DNA from: DATAQC01 sp051001215
GTDB lineage: Bacteria; Actinomycetota; Acidimicrobiia; Acidimicrobiales; AC-14
Assembly: GCA_051001215.1 (NCBI GenBank)
Contig: JBPCNP010000107.1
Span: 1 to 35,580 of the forward strand
Length of the DNA stretch: 35,580 nucleotides
Direction of reading: 5' to 3'
The translations under genes were made by a program, and so were the position numbers. Shown here one piece after another: positions 28,628 to 35,580 of the stretch; positions within the stretch are counted from its first letter, which is position 1; every line of letters starts with the position of its first letter. The notes under the pieces were generated by a model. It was not told where the DNA came from. It saw only the letters and a program-made list of their open reading frames with translations, and searched no databases.

Positions 28628-29695
28628 ATGTCCATCGTCGCCGTCCGCCCCTCACCTGGGCTCGCCGCCCCGCCGCCCCTGCCCTGCCCCCGGGGGCCGC
28701 TGAGCTCGTTCCTGATCGACGCACTGCGCAGGCCGGCCCACCGACTCGACGCCGGGCTCGCCGTCCCTGCCGGGGCAATCGACTCAGAGACGGTGGCTTC
28801 CTGGACGAGCGACGACTTCCAGCTCGCCCTGTACGTGTGTTACGAGCTGCACTACCGGTCGTTCGCTGGCGTCGACGAGCGGTGGGAGTGGGAGCCATCG
28901 CTGCTGGCGTTCCGGCGCAACCTCGAGGATGTGTTCGAGCGCGGCGTGCGCGACCTCGTCCCGCGCGCGGGTCACACCACCGACGTCGCCGCCGCGCTGT
29001 GGGAAATGATCGCCACCGCGTCGGGCCCGTCGCTGTCCACGTTCGTGAGCGAGCGAGCCACCCGCACCCAGCTGCGCGAGTTCCTCGTCCACCGTTCCGC
29101 CTACCAGCTCAAAGAGGCCGACCCCCATACGTGGGCCATCCCCCGACTGGCCGGGGAGGCGAAAGCAGCCATGGTCCACATCCAGGCCGACGAGTACGGC
29201 AACGGGGTCGAAGCGGCCATGCACTCGTCCCTGTTCGCTGACACGCTCGTCGCCGCCGACCTCGACCCCCGCTACGGGATGTACCTCGACCGGCTGCCCG
29301 GCCCGACTCTGGCCACCGTCAATCTGGTGTCGATGTTCGGCCTCCACCGTCGCTTCCGCGGTGCTCTCGTCGGCCATCTGGCCATCTTCGAGATGACGTC
29401 GATCGGGCCCATGGGGCGCTACGCCGCGGCCGTGCGCCGCCTCGGTGTCGCCCCCGCCGGCTGGAAGTTCTACGACGTCCACGTGGAGGCCGACGCCGAG
29501 CACCAGTTCATCGCCGCCGACCGCATGGCGGCCGGACTGGCGGCGGCCGAGCCCGCATTGGTGGACGACATCCTGTTCGGGGCCGAGGCCATCATGGCCG
29601 TCGAAGGTCGGTTCGCCCTGCACCTGCTGAACAGCTGGGAGGCGGGGCACTCGTCGTTGTGCCGCCCCCTGCCCGACGAACCCACCACCGGCTGA
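28628..29695 (+). CDS. Heme-oxygenase-like diiron oxidase (iron-containing redox enzyme family)
   Basis: The 355-residue, mainly helical protein matches the iron-containing redox enzyme family (Haem_oxygenas_2/HDO). Candidate iron ligands appear in the expected order: ELHYRSF (Glu73, His75), HIQADEYGNG (His184, Glu189) and YDVHVEADAEHQF (Asp283, His285, Asp289, His292). Family members use a diiron site for oxidative reactions on small molecules; the substrate here is not evident. The N-terminal ~25 residues are Pro-rich. The start at ATG 28628 is weak on its own and lies one base after a seven-codon leader with an excellent ribosome site. The usual CDGSH iron-sulfur partner is not seen; a methyltransferase gene follows. 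Confidence 0.82.
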   Translation: MSIVAVRPSPGLAAPPPLPCPRGPLSSFLIDALRRPAHRLDAGLAVPAGAIDSETVASWTSDDFQLALYVCYELHYRSFAGVDERWEWEPSLLAFRRNLEDVFERGVRDLVPRAGHTTDVAAALWEMIATASGPSLSTFVSERATRTQLREFLVHRSAYQLKEADPHTWAIPRLAGEAKAAMVHIQADEYGNGVEAAMHSSLFADTLVAADLDPRYGMYLDRLPGPTLATVNLVSMFGLHRRFRGALVGHLAIFEMTSIGPMGRYAAAVRRLGVAPAGWKFYDVHVEADAEHQFIAADRMAAGLAAAEPALVDDILFGAEAIMAVEGRFALHLLNSWEAGHSSLCRPLPDEPTTG

Positions 29696-29756
29696 ACCCG
29701 CCACCGGCTGAACCCACCACCCGGCACCACCTACTGTGGCGCCGGGAGGTGGCCGC

Positions 29757-31214
29757 GTGGAGCAGCGCCGGCGTACGTCGACTTCGAACTTTGGCGTAGG
29801 TCGCCGGGAGAGCCACGACGCAACCACCTTCTACGACCGCTTCCGCCCGCCCGATCTCAGCGACGACGACCAGGTATCGGCCCCTCGATCGATCCCCGAG
29901 CCGTTCGTGTGCGGCGACGCCAGGTCGATGGACACGGTGGACGACGCCTCCGTCGCCTTGGTCGTGACGTCGCCACCGTACTTCGCCGGCAAGCAGTACG
30001 AGGAGGAGCTCCAGCGCGAGGGCGTCCCGTCGTCGTACCTCGAGTACCTCGATCTGCTCACCACGGTCTTTGCCGAGTGCGTGCGCAAGCTGGAGCCGGG
30101 AGGCCGCTTGGCCGTCAACGTGGCCAACCTCGGTCGCAAGCCCTACCGGAGCCTGTCCGCCGACGTGATCCGCATCCTCGTGCACGATCTCGGCTTGTTG
30201 CTGCGCGGCGAGCTCATCTGGCAGAAAGGCGAGGGTGCCAGCGGCTCGTGCGCCTGGGGCTCGTTCCGCAGCCCCGCCAATCCCGTGCTGCGCGACATCA
30301 CCGAGCGCGTCGTCGTGGCCAGCAAGGGGCGGTTCGATCGGGCCCGATCGGTGGCCCGCCGTGCGGCCGAGGGCCTGCCCCACCGGAGCGAGGTCGGCAC
30401 CGACGACTTCATGGCCCTGACGCTCGACCTGTGGTCCCTCCCACCCGAGAGCGCCCGACGGGTGGGGCACCCTGCGCCGTTCCCGGTCGAGCTGCCCGAG
30501 AGGCTCATCGAGCTCTACACGTTCGCCGACGACCTGGTCCTCGACCCGTTCATGGGCAGTGGCTCGACGATGGTGGCAGCCGCCGGCCTCGGCCGTCGCT
30601 ACGTGGGCTACGACCTCGACCCCGCCTACGTCGAGCTGGCCCGGGGGCGGGTGGCGGCCAAGGCTTCGCTCGCCGACGGCGGCCAGATCGCCTTCGATGT
30701 CGTCGAGGAAGATGACGCCGCCGACGACCGGCGCAGGCGCGCCCTCGGCGACGGCAAGACCGCTTCCCGTCTGGCCGAGGAAGCTCTCGTCGAGGCCGCC
30801 TTCACGGTCACCGGGCGGGACAGCCGTGTTCCCAAGACGGGGGTGACGATCGGTTTCACGGCCACCGACGGCGACGGCGACAGGTGGTTCTTCGACGTGG
30901 TGGGACCGTTCACCCGCCACCGCGACGGAATGCTACGAGGCGACACCGTGTGGAAGGCCTTGGGCCGGGCCAGCGCCATGCGAGGCCGCGCCGGCGGCAT
31001 CCCGGTCGTGCTGCTCACCACGGCCCTGCCCCGTCGGCCGAGCGAGGGAGACACCGCCCTGCGCGCCGCCGGGCCCGGGTTGATCTTCGACGCCGTCGAC
31101 CTGTTCTCCGCCGGCGGTCGGGAGCGGCTCCAGCGCTACGCCAAAGGCGGCCACGCCAACGCCGCGGAACCGGGGTTCTGGACCACCGCCGATCTCAACC
31201 GGCCAGGCGTCTGA
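29757..31214 (+). CDS. Site-specific DNA methyltransferase (N4-cytosine type, class beta) with C-terminal extension
   Basis: This 485-residue protein has a class beta amino-methyltransferase core. The catalytic motif IV comes first: VVTSPPYFAG (TSPPY 71-75). The AdoMet-binding motif I comes late: LDPFMGSGSTMVAA (about 262-275), followed by YVGYDLDPAYVELA. SPPY favours N4-cytosine, though N6-adenine cannot be excluded. Residues about 320-485 form an extra alpha-beta domain (FFDVVGPFTRHRDGM, VWKALGRASAM, IPVVLLTTALP) that I cannot assign; it recalls a PD-(D/E)XK-like fold but lacks a clear D-EXK set. GTG 29757 is chosen for GGGAGG just upstream. No restriction endonuclease gene adjoins, so it is an orphan methylase or a single-chain system. 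Confidence 0.85.
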   Translation: MEQRRRTSTSNFGVGRRESHDATTFYDRFRPPDLSDDDQVSAPRSIPEPFVCGDARSMDTVDDASVALVVTSPPYFAGKQYEEELQREGVPSSYLEYLDLLTTVFAECVRKLEPGGRLAVNVANLGRKPYRSLSADVIRILVHDLGLLLRGELIWQKGEGASGSCAWGSFRSPANPVLRDITERVVVASKGRFDRARSVARRAAEGLPHRSEVGTDDFMALTLDLWSLPPESARRVGHPAPFPVELPERLIELYTFADDLVLDPFMGSGSTMVAAAGLGRRYVGYDLDPAYVELARGRVAAKASLADGGQIAFDVVEEDDAADDRRRRALGDGKTASRLAEEALVEAAFTVTGRDSRVPKTGVTIGFTATDGDGDRWFFDVVGPFTRHRDGMLRGDTVWKALGRASAMRGRAGGIPVVLLTTALPRRPSEGDTALRAAGPGLIFDAVDLFSAGGRERLQRYAKGGHANAAEPGFWTTADLNRPGV

Positions 31215-31441
31215 CCGGCGATCAGGAGTCTGGTTGCCGATGCGACAGTTCCGCTCGCCGGGCCGCTCGGGCGTGTCTCGTCGTCGGGCGTGCATCCACC
31301 CATGTCGGGACGTCCTGCTGACCGCTCCAGCAGGCGGCTCCGAACCCGGTCCGCGTTCTCGCGTGGGCCAGGCGACGGCGGCTTGTCGTCCGCCGACCAC
31401 TCCCCTTCTGGATCAGCGGCCTGAACGACTGCTGCGCACCG
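31215..31441. other. Non-coding gap after the methyltransferase
   Basis: I see no supported gene in this 227-bp stretch. Frames on both strands look like chance openings in GC-rich DNA. It precedes a cluster of gene fragments. Confidence 0.4.
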
Positions 31442-31666
31442 TCACTCCGCCCGTAGGAGCTCGACGAGGCGCAATCGGCGTGTCGCCGCGGAGATGATGG
31501 CGGCGGCGACCAGCAGGGTGACGAACCGGAGCACCACGACCAGGACGAATGCCGACGGGGGCAGAGTGATGCGAATCGGCGGCACGACGAACACCCGCCG
31601 GAGGATCTGCTCGAACAGGTACGCCATCGGTATGCCGATCACCGTGGCGATACAGACGCTCGTCAT
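31442..31666 (-). pseudogene. C-terminal fragment of an FtsX-type ABC transporter permease
   Basis: The last ~74 residues of a permease are present: a helix (VCIATVIGIPMAYLFEQIL), a second helix (SAFVLVVVLRFVTLLVAAAI) and the FtsX-type ending RRLRLVELLRAE. Everything N-terminal is missing; homology breaks near 31666, where plus-strand histidine kinase sequence starts. With no evident start or ribosome site it is read as a remnant of a MacB/FtsX exporter permease. Confidence 0.6.
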
Positions 31667-31681
31667 CTACGGGAAACAACG

Positions 31682-31861
31682 ACCCTTCGTGTCGACACCG
31701 TTGGCGTCTCAGCGGCACGGGTATCCGGCGATGCGGTCGCCCTCCGGCGCATGCTCCGCAATCTCGGCGACAACGCACAGCGCCATGCTCGGGGTCGCGT
31801 CACGTTCGCCCTGACCGAGACAGGCGGCTCTGTCATGTTCACCGTCGATGATGACGGGCCG
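31682..31861 (+). pseudogene. Fragment of a sensor histidine kinase ATPase domain
   Basis: About 60 codons encode DAVALRRMLRNLGDNAQRHA, the N-box region of a HATPase_c domain, and MFTVDDDGP, the start of the G1 box. The preceding dimerisation part and the rest of the ATP lid are absent. Homology ends abruptly near 31861, where a different permease fragment begins. This is an internal fragment without a start or stop of its own. Confidence 0.65.
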
Positions 31862-31869
31862 CAGCGCCG

Positions 31870-32360
31870 GTGGCCATGGCCACGACACCAGGCCTCGAGG
31901 CGACCGTGGGCGCTTCGACACAGAGCACCGGACCCGGTGTCGTGGTGGGCATCCCCGGCGGTTATGCGGCCACGTACCGCGGCGCAGTCCGCTCGCTGGC
32001 CGGAGCCCCCGACGGCGTGCTGGTCGCGCAGCAGACCGCCGCCAATCCTCACGTGGCGCCCGGAGATGCCCTAACCATCGGCCGGGCCGGGCTGGCGCAG
32101 GCGGTGGTGACCGTGGCCGGCGTCGTCGACCTTCCCCAGGCGGACTCGCTGTTCCAGGTGGTAGGGGCCCCCGGCGCCCAACCCCAGGCCCCGCCCGACA
32201 ACGTCGGCGTGATCACCCAGACCCAGTGGCACGAGCTGTTCGACTCCCTGGCGGCCACCCGGCCCGACCAAGTGAAGTACCAGGTACATGTCCGCCTCGA
32301 CCATCGCCTGCCGGCCGATCCGAACGCGGCCTACACGGCGGTGGCGGACAGCGCCCGCTC
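31870..32360 (+). pseudogene. Fragment of the periplasmic (MacB-like) domain of an ABC permease
   Basis: The frame encodes about 160 residues like the extracytoplasmic domain of FtsX/MacB-type permeases: GLEATVGAST, VAQQTAANPHVAPGDALTIG, VTVAGVVDLPQADSLFQVVG and VGVITQTQWHELFDSL. No flanking transmembrane helices are present. The frame stays open to 33156, but past about 32360 it is antisense to an intact gene. It may derive from the same permease family as the fragment at 31442, but on the opposite strand, so rearrangement has occurred. Confidence 0.65.
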
Positions 32361-32886
32361 ACCCCTTGACCGCCCGATGCGGCATCGGTGGAGCCGGGCT
32401 CACGACCCCTCGTCGGTCGCTACCTGGGGTCGGGTGGTCCCCGAGCCAGGCGCGCAGTCGCGGGTGCCAGCGACGGTTGTCGTCGATCCCCGACCACCAC
32501 CGGGGCCGAATCAACAGGTACACCTGGCTACCCGCCCCGACGGAGATGATGATCGGCTTTCCCAGGCTGCCGAACACGCCGAAGCTCGGCGTGCGTCCAC
32601 GGAAGCCGGCGGCGCTCAGGCGGGAGTAGGCCGAGGTGAAGGACAACTCGACGTGGGAGACCTCCGAGCGGGCCAGCTCCATCCAGCCGCCCAGCACGAT
32701 GGCGTCGGTGGAGAGCTCCAGTCGGCCATGGTGGGCGAAGAGTCGGCGCTGGTCAGCCAGAGCGAGGAACCGTTGGCCTCGCCGGGCCTCGACGAGTTCT
32801 TCCTCCAGGGCCCCGTAGTAGGTGGCCGAGGTCTCGGCGACGTCATGACGTTCAGAGGCCCCACCAGGTCGCCCAGAGACCGACAT
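32359..32886 (-). CDS. Conserved hypothetical protein, possibly PH-like fold
   Basis: The 175-residue protein has an N-terminal helix (YYGALEEELVEARRGQRFLA) followed by beta-rich segments (LFAHHGRLELSTDAIVLGGW, VSHVELSFTSAYSRL, KPIIISVGAGSQVYLLIRPR) and a C-terminal WHPRLRAWL helix. The strand-rich middle with a final helix suggests a PH-like or similar small barrel; I believe I recognise an uncharacterised actinobacterial family but cannot name it. The start ATG 32886 is preferred over longer in-frame starts that run into IS-like repeats. The last ~25 residues (GVVSPAPPMPHRAVKG end) may be read-through beyond the original stop, since a neighbouring fragment junction lies there. Confidence 0.6.
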   Translation of the reverse strand: MSVSGRPGGASERHDVAETSATYYGALEEELVEARRGQRFLALADQRRLFAHHGRLELSTDAIVLGGWMELARSEVSHVELSFTSAYSRLSAAGFRGRTPSFGVFGSLGKPIIISVGAGSQVYLLIRPRWWSGIDDNRRWHPRLRAWLGDHPTPGSDRRGVVSPAPPMPHRAVKG

Positions 32887-32912
32887 CTTCAGCGACGCGT
32901 GCGCACTTCCGC

Positions 32913-32970
32913 TGGCCACCAGCGGGGATTCTCGTGGCCAACCAGCGGGGACTTTCATGGCCACGGCCAG
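32913..32970. mobile_element. IS21-like terminal repeat remnant
   Basis: Two direct units (32913-32934 and 32935-32957) share TGGCCA, then CCAGCGGGGA, and a third TGGCCAC begins at 32958. On the minus strand this reads as repeated AAGTCCCCGCTGGTTGGCCA, the type of multiple terminal repeat found at ends of IS21-family elements in actinobacteria. No transposase (istA/istB) is seen, so only an end remains. Confidence 0.5.
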
Positions 32971-33245
32971 CTCCCGGGCGGGCTTCATCGCCCTCGACAG
33001 CGGGCACCCAGTCCTCCTCCTGGGCCAGCATCAGCGCCTCGCGTACTCGGCCGTCGGATCTTGTGTCGACCAGAATCCCCATGCTGGGCCGCTGCCTCGG
33101 GAACCACGACGCCGGCGCAAGCCACCTTCCGCCTCGGCTCGGCTCGCCTCGAATGACGAACGCTCGGCTGATGCTGCATCGTTGCTCACACAATCCTCAC
33201 CGGATCACACATCGCGGATCATCTCAGAGCGTCAGAGTCGGCCCC
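32971..33245. other. Unassigned stretch between IS-like repeats and the phosphoesterase
   Basis: No gene is supported. A minus-strand frame from 33082 (MGILVDTRSDGRVREALMLA) looks coding for about 35 residues, then runs into the IS-like repeats; it may be a truncated gene, family unknown. The promoter of the phosphoesterase should lie at the right-hand end. Confidence 0.35.
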
Positions 33246-34796
33246 ATGCGCAACCATCCATCGGTCATCGTCGTCCTCGGAGTCTGCGCCACCCTGGTCG
33301 CCGCCTGCTCCGCATCCACCATTGCGTCGGCTGCGGGTATCGCCAAGATCAAACACGTCGTGGTGATCATGCAGGAGAACCGGTCCTTCGACACCTACTT
33401 CGGCACGTACCCGGGAGCGGCCGGTATCCCCATGAGCAATGGTCAGCCGGCGGTGTGCCTGCCGAACGCCTGGGGCGGCTGCGACAAGCCGTTCCACGAC
33501 ACCGCCGATGTCAACAGTGGCGGCCCCCACGGCCAGGACAACGCCACCGCCGACATCAACGGCGGCAAGATGGACGGCTTCGTGGTCTCCGACACCCAGG
33601 CGGCCAAGGGCTGCGCCGATCCCAACAGTCCCGCGTGCTCCAATGGCAACCGTCCCGATGTGATGGGTTGGAAAGACGCCCGGGAGATCCCCAACTACTG
33701 GACCTACGCCCACGACTTCGTGCTGCAGGACCACATGTTCGAGCCCAACGCCTCGTGGAGCCTCCCAGAGCACCTGTTCATGGTCTCGGAGTGGTCGGCG
33801 GCCTGCGCGAAGGCCGGCGACCCCGCCAGCTGCGTGAATGCCCTGCAGAACCCGGCCAGGCCCAACACGGGCGGCGGCACGGCCACCAGGCCCAAGGCCA
33901 AGGGATCGGCGCCCGCTTCGGGCCCTGTCGCTCCGACGACGACAACGCCCGCACCGACTCCCACGACCGCGCCTGGTCCGTCCATCCAGACCCAGGCGGT
34001 CACCGATGCCGAGGGCGACACCGTCGCCGCGGTCAAGGGACCACCCGATTATCCCTGGACGGATCTCACCTACCTTCTGCACAAGGACAAGGTGCCGTGG
34101 GGCTACTACGTGGTGGCCGGTACCGAGCCCGACTGCCAGAACGACGCTGCCCTGAGCTGCACCCCGGTCTCGCAGAACGCCAGGACGCCGGGCATCTGGA
34201 ACCCGCTGCCGTACTTCGACACCGTGCGCCAGGACGGCCAGGAGGCCAACATCCAGTCGGTCACCGACTTCTACAGCCAGGCCAACGCCGGCACGCTTCC
34301 GGCCGTGTCCTGGGTGGTCCCGTCGGGAGCGGTTAGCGAGCACCCTCCGGGCGCCACCTCCGCCGGCCAGGCCTACGTGACGAGCCTGATCAACTCGGTG
34401 ATGTCGGGTCCTGACTGGAACTCCACGGCGATCTTCGTGTCCTGGGACGACTGGGGTGGGTTCTATGACCACGTGGTGCCGCCGAGCGTCGACCAGAACG
34501 GCTACGGCTTGCGCGTCCCGGGACTGGTCATCAGCCCGTACGCCAAGGCGGGCTACATCGACCACCAGACGCTGAGCTTCGACGCCTACGCCAAGTTCAT
34601 CGAGGACGACTTCTTGCACGGACAACGCCTCGACCCCAAGACCGACGGCCGGCCCGACCCCCGCCCCGATGTGCGGGAGAACGCCAAGCAGCTGGGCGAC
34701 ATCACCGCCGCCTTCGACTTCAGCCAGGCCCCGAGGCCACCCGTGACGCTGCCGGTCCACCCGCCGCCCGGGCCGGCGTCGATGCCGGGATCGTGA
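33246..34796 (+). CDS. Secreted lipoprotein of the phosphoesterase / phospholipase C family
   Basis: The 516-residue protein has a lipoprotein signal (lipobox LVAAC, Cys21) and a phosphoesterase domain (PF04185). The signature is IKHVVVIMQENRSFDTYFGT (about 35-54), followed by a Cys-containing loop, DVMGWKDAREIPNYWTYAHD, ASWSLPEHLF and, near the C-terminus, IFVSWDDWGGFYDHVVPP and LRVPGLVISPYAKAGYIDHQ. The family includes phosphatidylcholine phospholipases C and acid phosphatases; substrate cannot be set from sequence. A Pro/Thr-rich insert (about 218-260) interrupts the domain. It would act outside the cell in phosphate or lipid acquisition. ATG 33246 starts the signal peptide; no strong ribosome site is visible. 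Confidence 0.88.
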   Translation: MRNHPSVIVVLGVCATLVAACSASTIASAAGIAKIKHVVVIMQENRSFDTYFGTYPGAAGIPMSNGQPAVCLPNAWGGCDKPFHDTADVNSGGPHGQDNATADINGGKMDGFVVSDTQAAKGCADPNSPACSNGNRPDVMGWKDAREIPNYWTYAHDFVLQDHMFEPNASWSLPEHLFMVSEWSAACAKAGDPASCVNALQNPARPNTGGGTATRPKAKGSAPASGPVAPTTTTPAPTPTTAPGPSIQTQAVTDAEGDTVAAVKGPPDYPWTDLTYLLHKDKVPWGYYVVAGTEPDCQNDAALSCTPVSQNARTPGIWNPLPYFDTVRQDGQEANIQSVTDFYSQANAGTLPAVSWVVPSGAVSEHPPGATSAGQAYVTSLINSVMSGPDWNSTAIFVSWDDWGGFYDHVVPPSVDQNGYGLRVPGLVISPYAKAGYIDHQTLSFDAYAKFIEDDFLHGQRLDPKTDGRPDPRPDVRENAKQLGDITAAFDFSQAPRPPVTLPVHPPPGPASMPGS

Positions 34797-34996
34797 CTGA
34801 GATTCCCCATCCAATCGGCCGGACCTGTGGCTACCCGGATATCCGACGGCACGGCGACGACGGCTACCTCTCTGATCACAGCCTCACGGCCCTCGGCCCC
34901 GGTCACGACACCTTGAGCCACGTGAAGCCTCCCGAGGCCCCGCGCCGTATTCGTCACACGCGGTCGATCGTCACAGCGAGTTGACATATTGTCGCA
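34797..34996. promoter_or_regulatory. Intergenic region with candidate promoter/operator at 34981-35000
   Basis: The gap after the phosphoesterase has no supported gene. At its right end TTGACA (34981-34986) overlaps the dyad GACATATTGTC (34983-34993). This could be a -35 box combined with a repressor operator (TetR/PadR-like) for the ABC ATPase fragment that follows. No good -10 box is seen at standard spacing. Confidence 0.4.
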
Positions 34997-35260
34997 CTGG
35001 ACGAGACGAAGGCTGAGGGGCAAGGGCCGAGGGCCACGGGACAGCCCCCCTCTCGCTCACGGCGGGCAGCTCGGCGATGGGCCAAACTGACGGGCATAGC
35101 GGATGAGGCGATCGACCTAGGGCCTGCCGTCGAGGTACGCGGATTGCACAAGGCCTACCAGGGACGGCCAGCGGTCCGCGGGATCGACTTGTCGGTGGCC
35201 CAAGGCGAGGTGTTCGCGCTGCTCGGCCCCAACGGCGCCGGCAAGACGCCAACGGTGGAG
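34997..35260 (+). pseudogene. N-terminal fragment of an ABC transporter ATPase (drug-exporter type)
   Basis: The frame encodes VEVRGLHKAYQGRPAVRGID, LSVAQGEVFALLGPNGAGKT (Walker A), then PTVE, after which homology stops at about 35260. The Walker A region normally continues TTTV; here it reads TPTV. There is no ATG or GTG start in frame; a CTG at 34997 (LDETKAEGQ) sits where a start would be expected. The rest of the ATPase (Q-loop, signature, Walker B) is missing and is replaced by antisense sequence of another gene. Confidence 0.7.
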
Positions 35261-35263
35261 AGG

Positions 35264-35404
35264 ATGATCGACCAGGAACCGGACCACCTGGCCCCCCACC
35301 TGCAAGTTGGGGACGTAGGCGTTCAGGTGCAGGCGGTCGATGCACTCGATCTCCAGGGACATGTGCCCGTCCAGCACGTCGTTGATGTTCACCACGTTGG
35401 TCAC
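35264..35404 (-). pseudogene. N-terminal fragment of a conserved actinobacterial hypothetical protein
   Basis: From GTG 35404 the frame encodes 47 residues (NINDVLDGHMSLEIECIDRL, then HLNAYVPNLQVGGQVV). I recognise this as the start of a widespread actinobacterial protein of unknown function, often near mobile DNA; that association is from memory. Homology ends at about 35264, where it is joined head-on to the ABC ATPase fragment. The frame then continues through antisense ABC sequence. Confidence 0.55.
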
Positions 35405-35469
35405 GCGACAAGCTTGGTGGCACGACGGCCGGCTTTGCCGGCCCGACCGACTTCGCCACTGAGACGGTC

Positions 35470-35580
35470 CTCCGGGAGGGGGCCGGGGGGGGGGGACTCC
35501 CTCCCCCCCCCGACGGAAGAGGGGAGAGAGGTACGAGCAGGGAAAGGAGAGGGCGTGAGGGGGGTGCTTCTACACCACCC
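35470..35580. other. Low-complexity G/C run at the right edge
   Basis: The last ~110 bases hold long G and C homopolymers (a run of 11 G at about 35486, a run of about 10 C shortly after) and purine-rich sequence unlike the rest of the window. No gene is seen. It may be a low-quality contig end. Confidence 0.5.

Overview
The window is a high-GC, gene-dense bacterial segment. Actinobacterial-type genes (a caa3-type cytochrome oxidase with ctaG, a BTAD-type regulator, a LigC-like DNA ligase, treYZ, an HrdB-like group-2 sigma factor), frequent GTG/TTG starts and ATGA/GTGA gene overlaps suggest Actinomycetota, possibly class Acidimicrobiia. This is inferred from gene content only; there is no rRNA or other taxonomic marker. 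I found no tRNA, rRNA or CRISPR array.

Positions 1-1522 hold three small genes: a short helical protein, a glycine-zipper stress-type protein and a CxxC/CxxC protein. From about 14500 down to 1549 lies a long minus-strand respiratory block. In order of transcription it encodes a PLP-dependent D-cysteine desulfhydrase/ACC-deaminase-like enzyme, CtaB, a degenerate oxidase subunit I, a subunit III-like protein, a membrane cupredoxin, the true caa3 oxidase (CtaC with fused cytochrome c, CtaD, CtaE, CtaF), CtaG, SerS, a 44-residue membrane protein, SdhC and SdhD. Most neighbours overlap or nearly touch.

The most interesting observation is the set of genes at 9134-12501. The subunit I homologue keeps both low-spin heme ligands but has lost all three CuB histidines, the high-spin heme ligand, the cross-linked Tyr, the proton-channel Glu and the K-channel Lys. 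It is overlapped by a subunit III-like gene and followed by a seven-helix protein ending in a type-1 copper domain. This looks like a second, non-oxygen-reducing heme-copper-oxidase-like complex, perhaps an electron conduit or a partner of the caa3 oxidase.

Positions 14643-24935 carry a large BTAD regulator, a divergent phosphodiesterase/PHP pair, a strong bidirectional hairpin, treY-treZ (trehalose from glycogen) and an ATP-dependent DNA ligase. Positions 25009-27261 hold an anti-sigma-type kinase, a group-2 sigma factor, a small acidic protein and a Thr-rich surface protein. These are followed by a GYD protein, a membrane-anchored FKBP isomerase, a heme-oxygenase-like diiron protein and an orphan N4-cytosine-type DNA methyltransferase with an unassigned C-terminal domain.

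From 31215 to the end the sequence becomes a mosaic: fragments of an FtsX permease, a histidine kinase and a MacB-like periplasmic domain, then an intact small hypothetical gene, IS21-like end repeats, and a secreted phosphoesterase/phospholipase C. It ends with an ABC ATPase fragment fused head-on to another gene fragment, and low-complexity sequence that may be an assembly edge.
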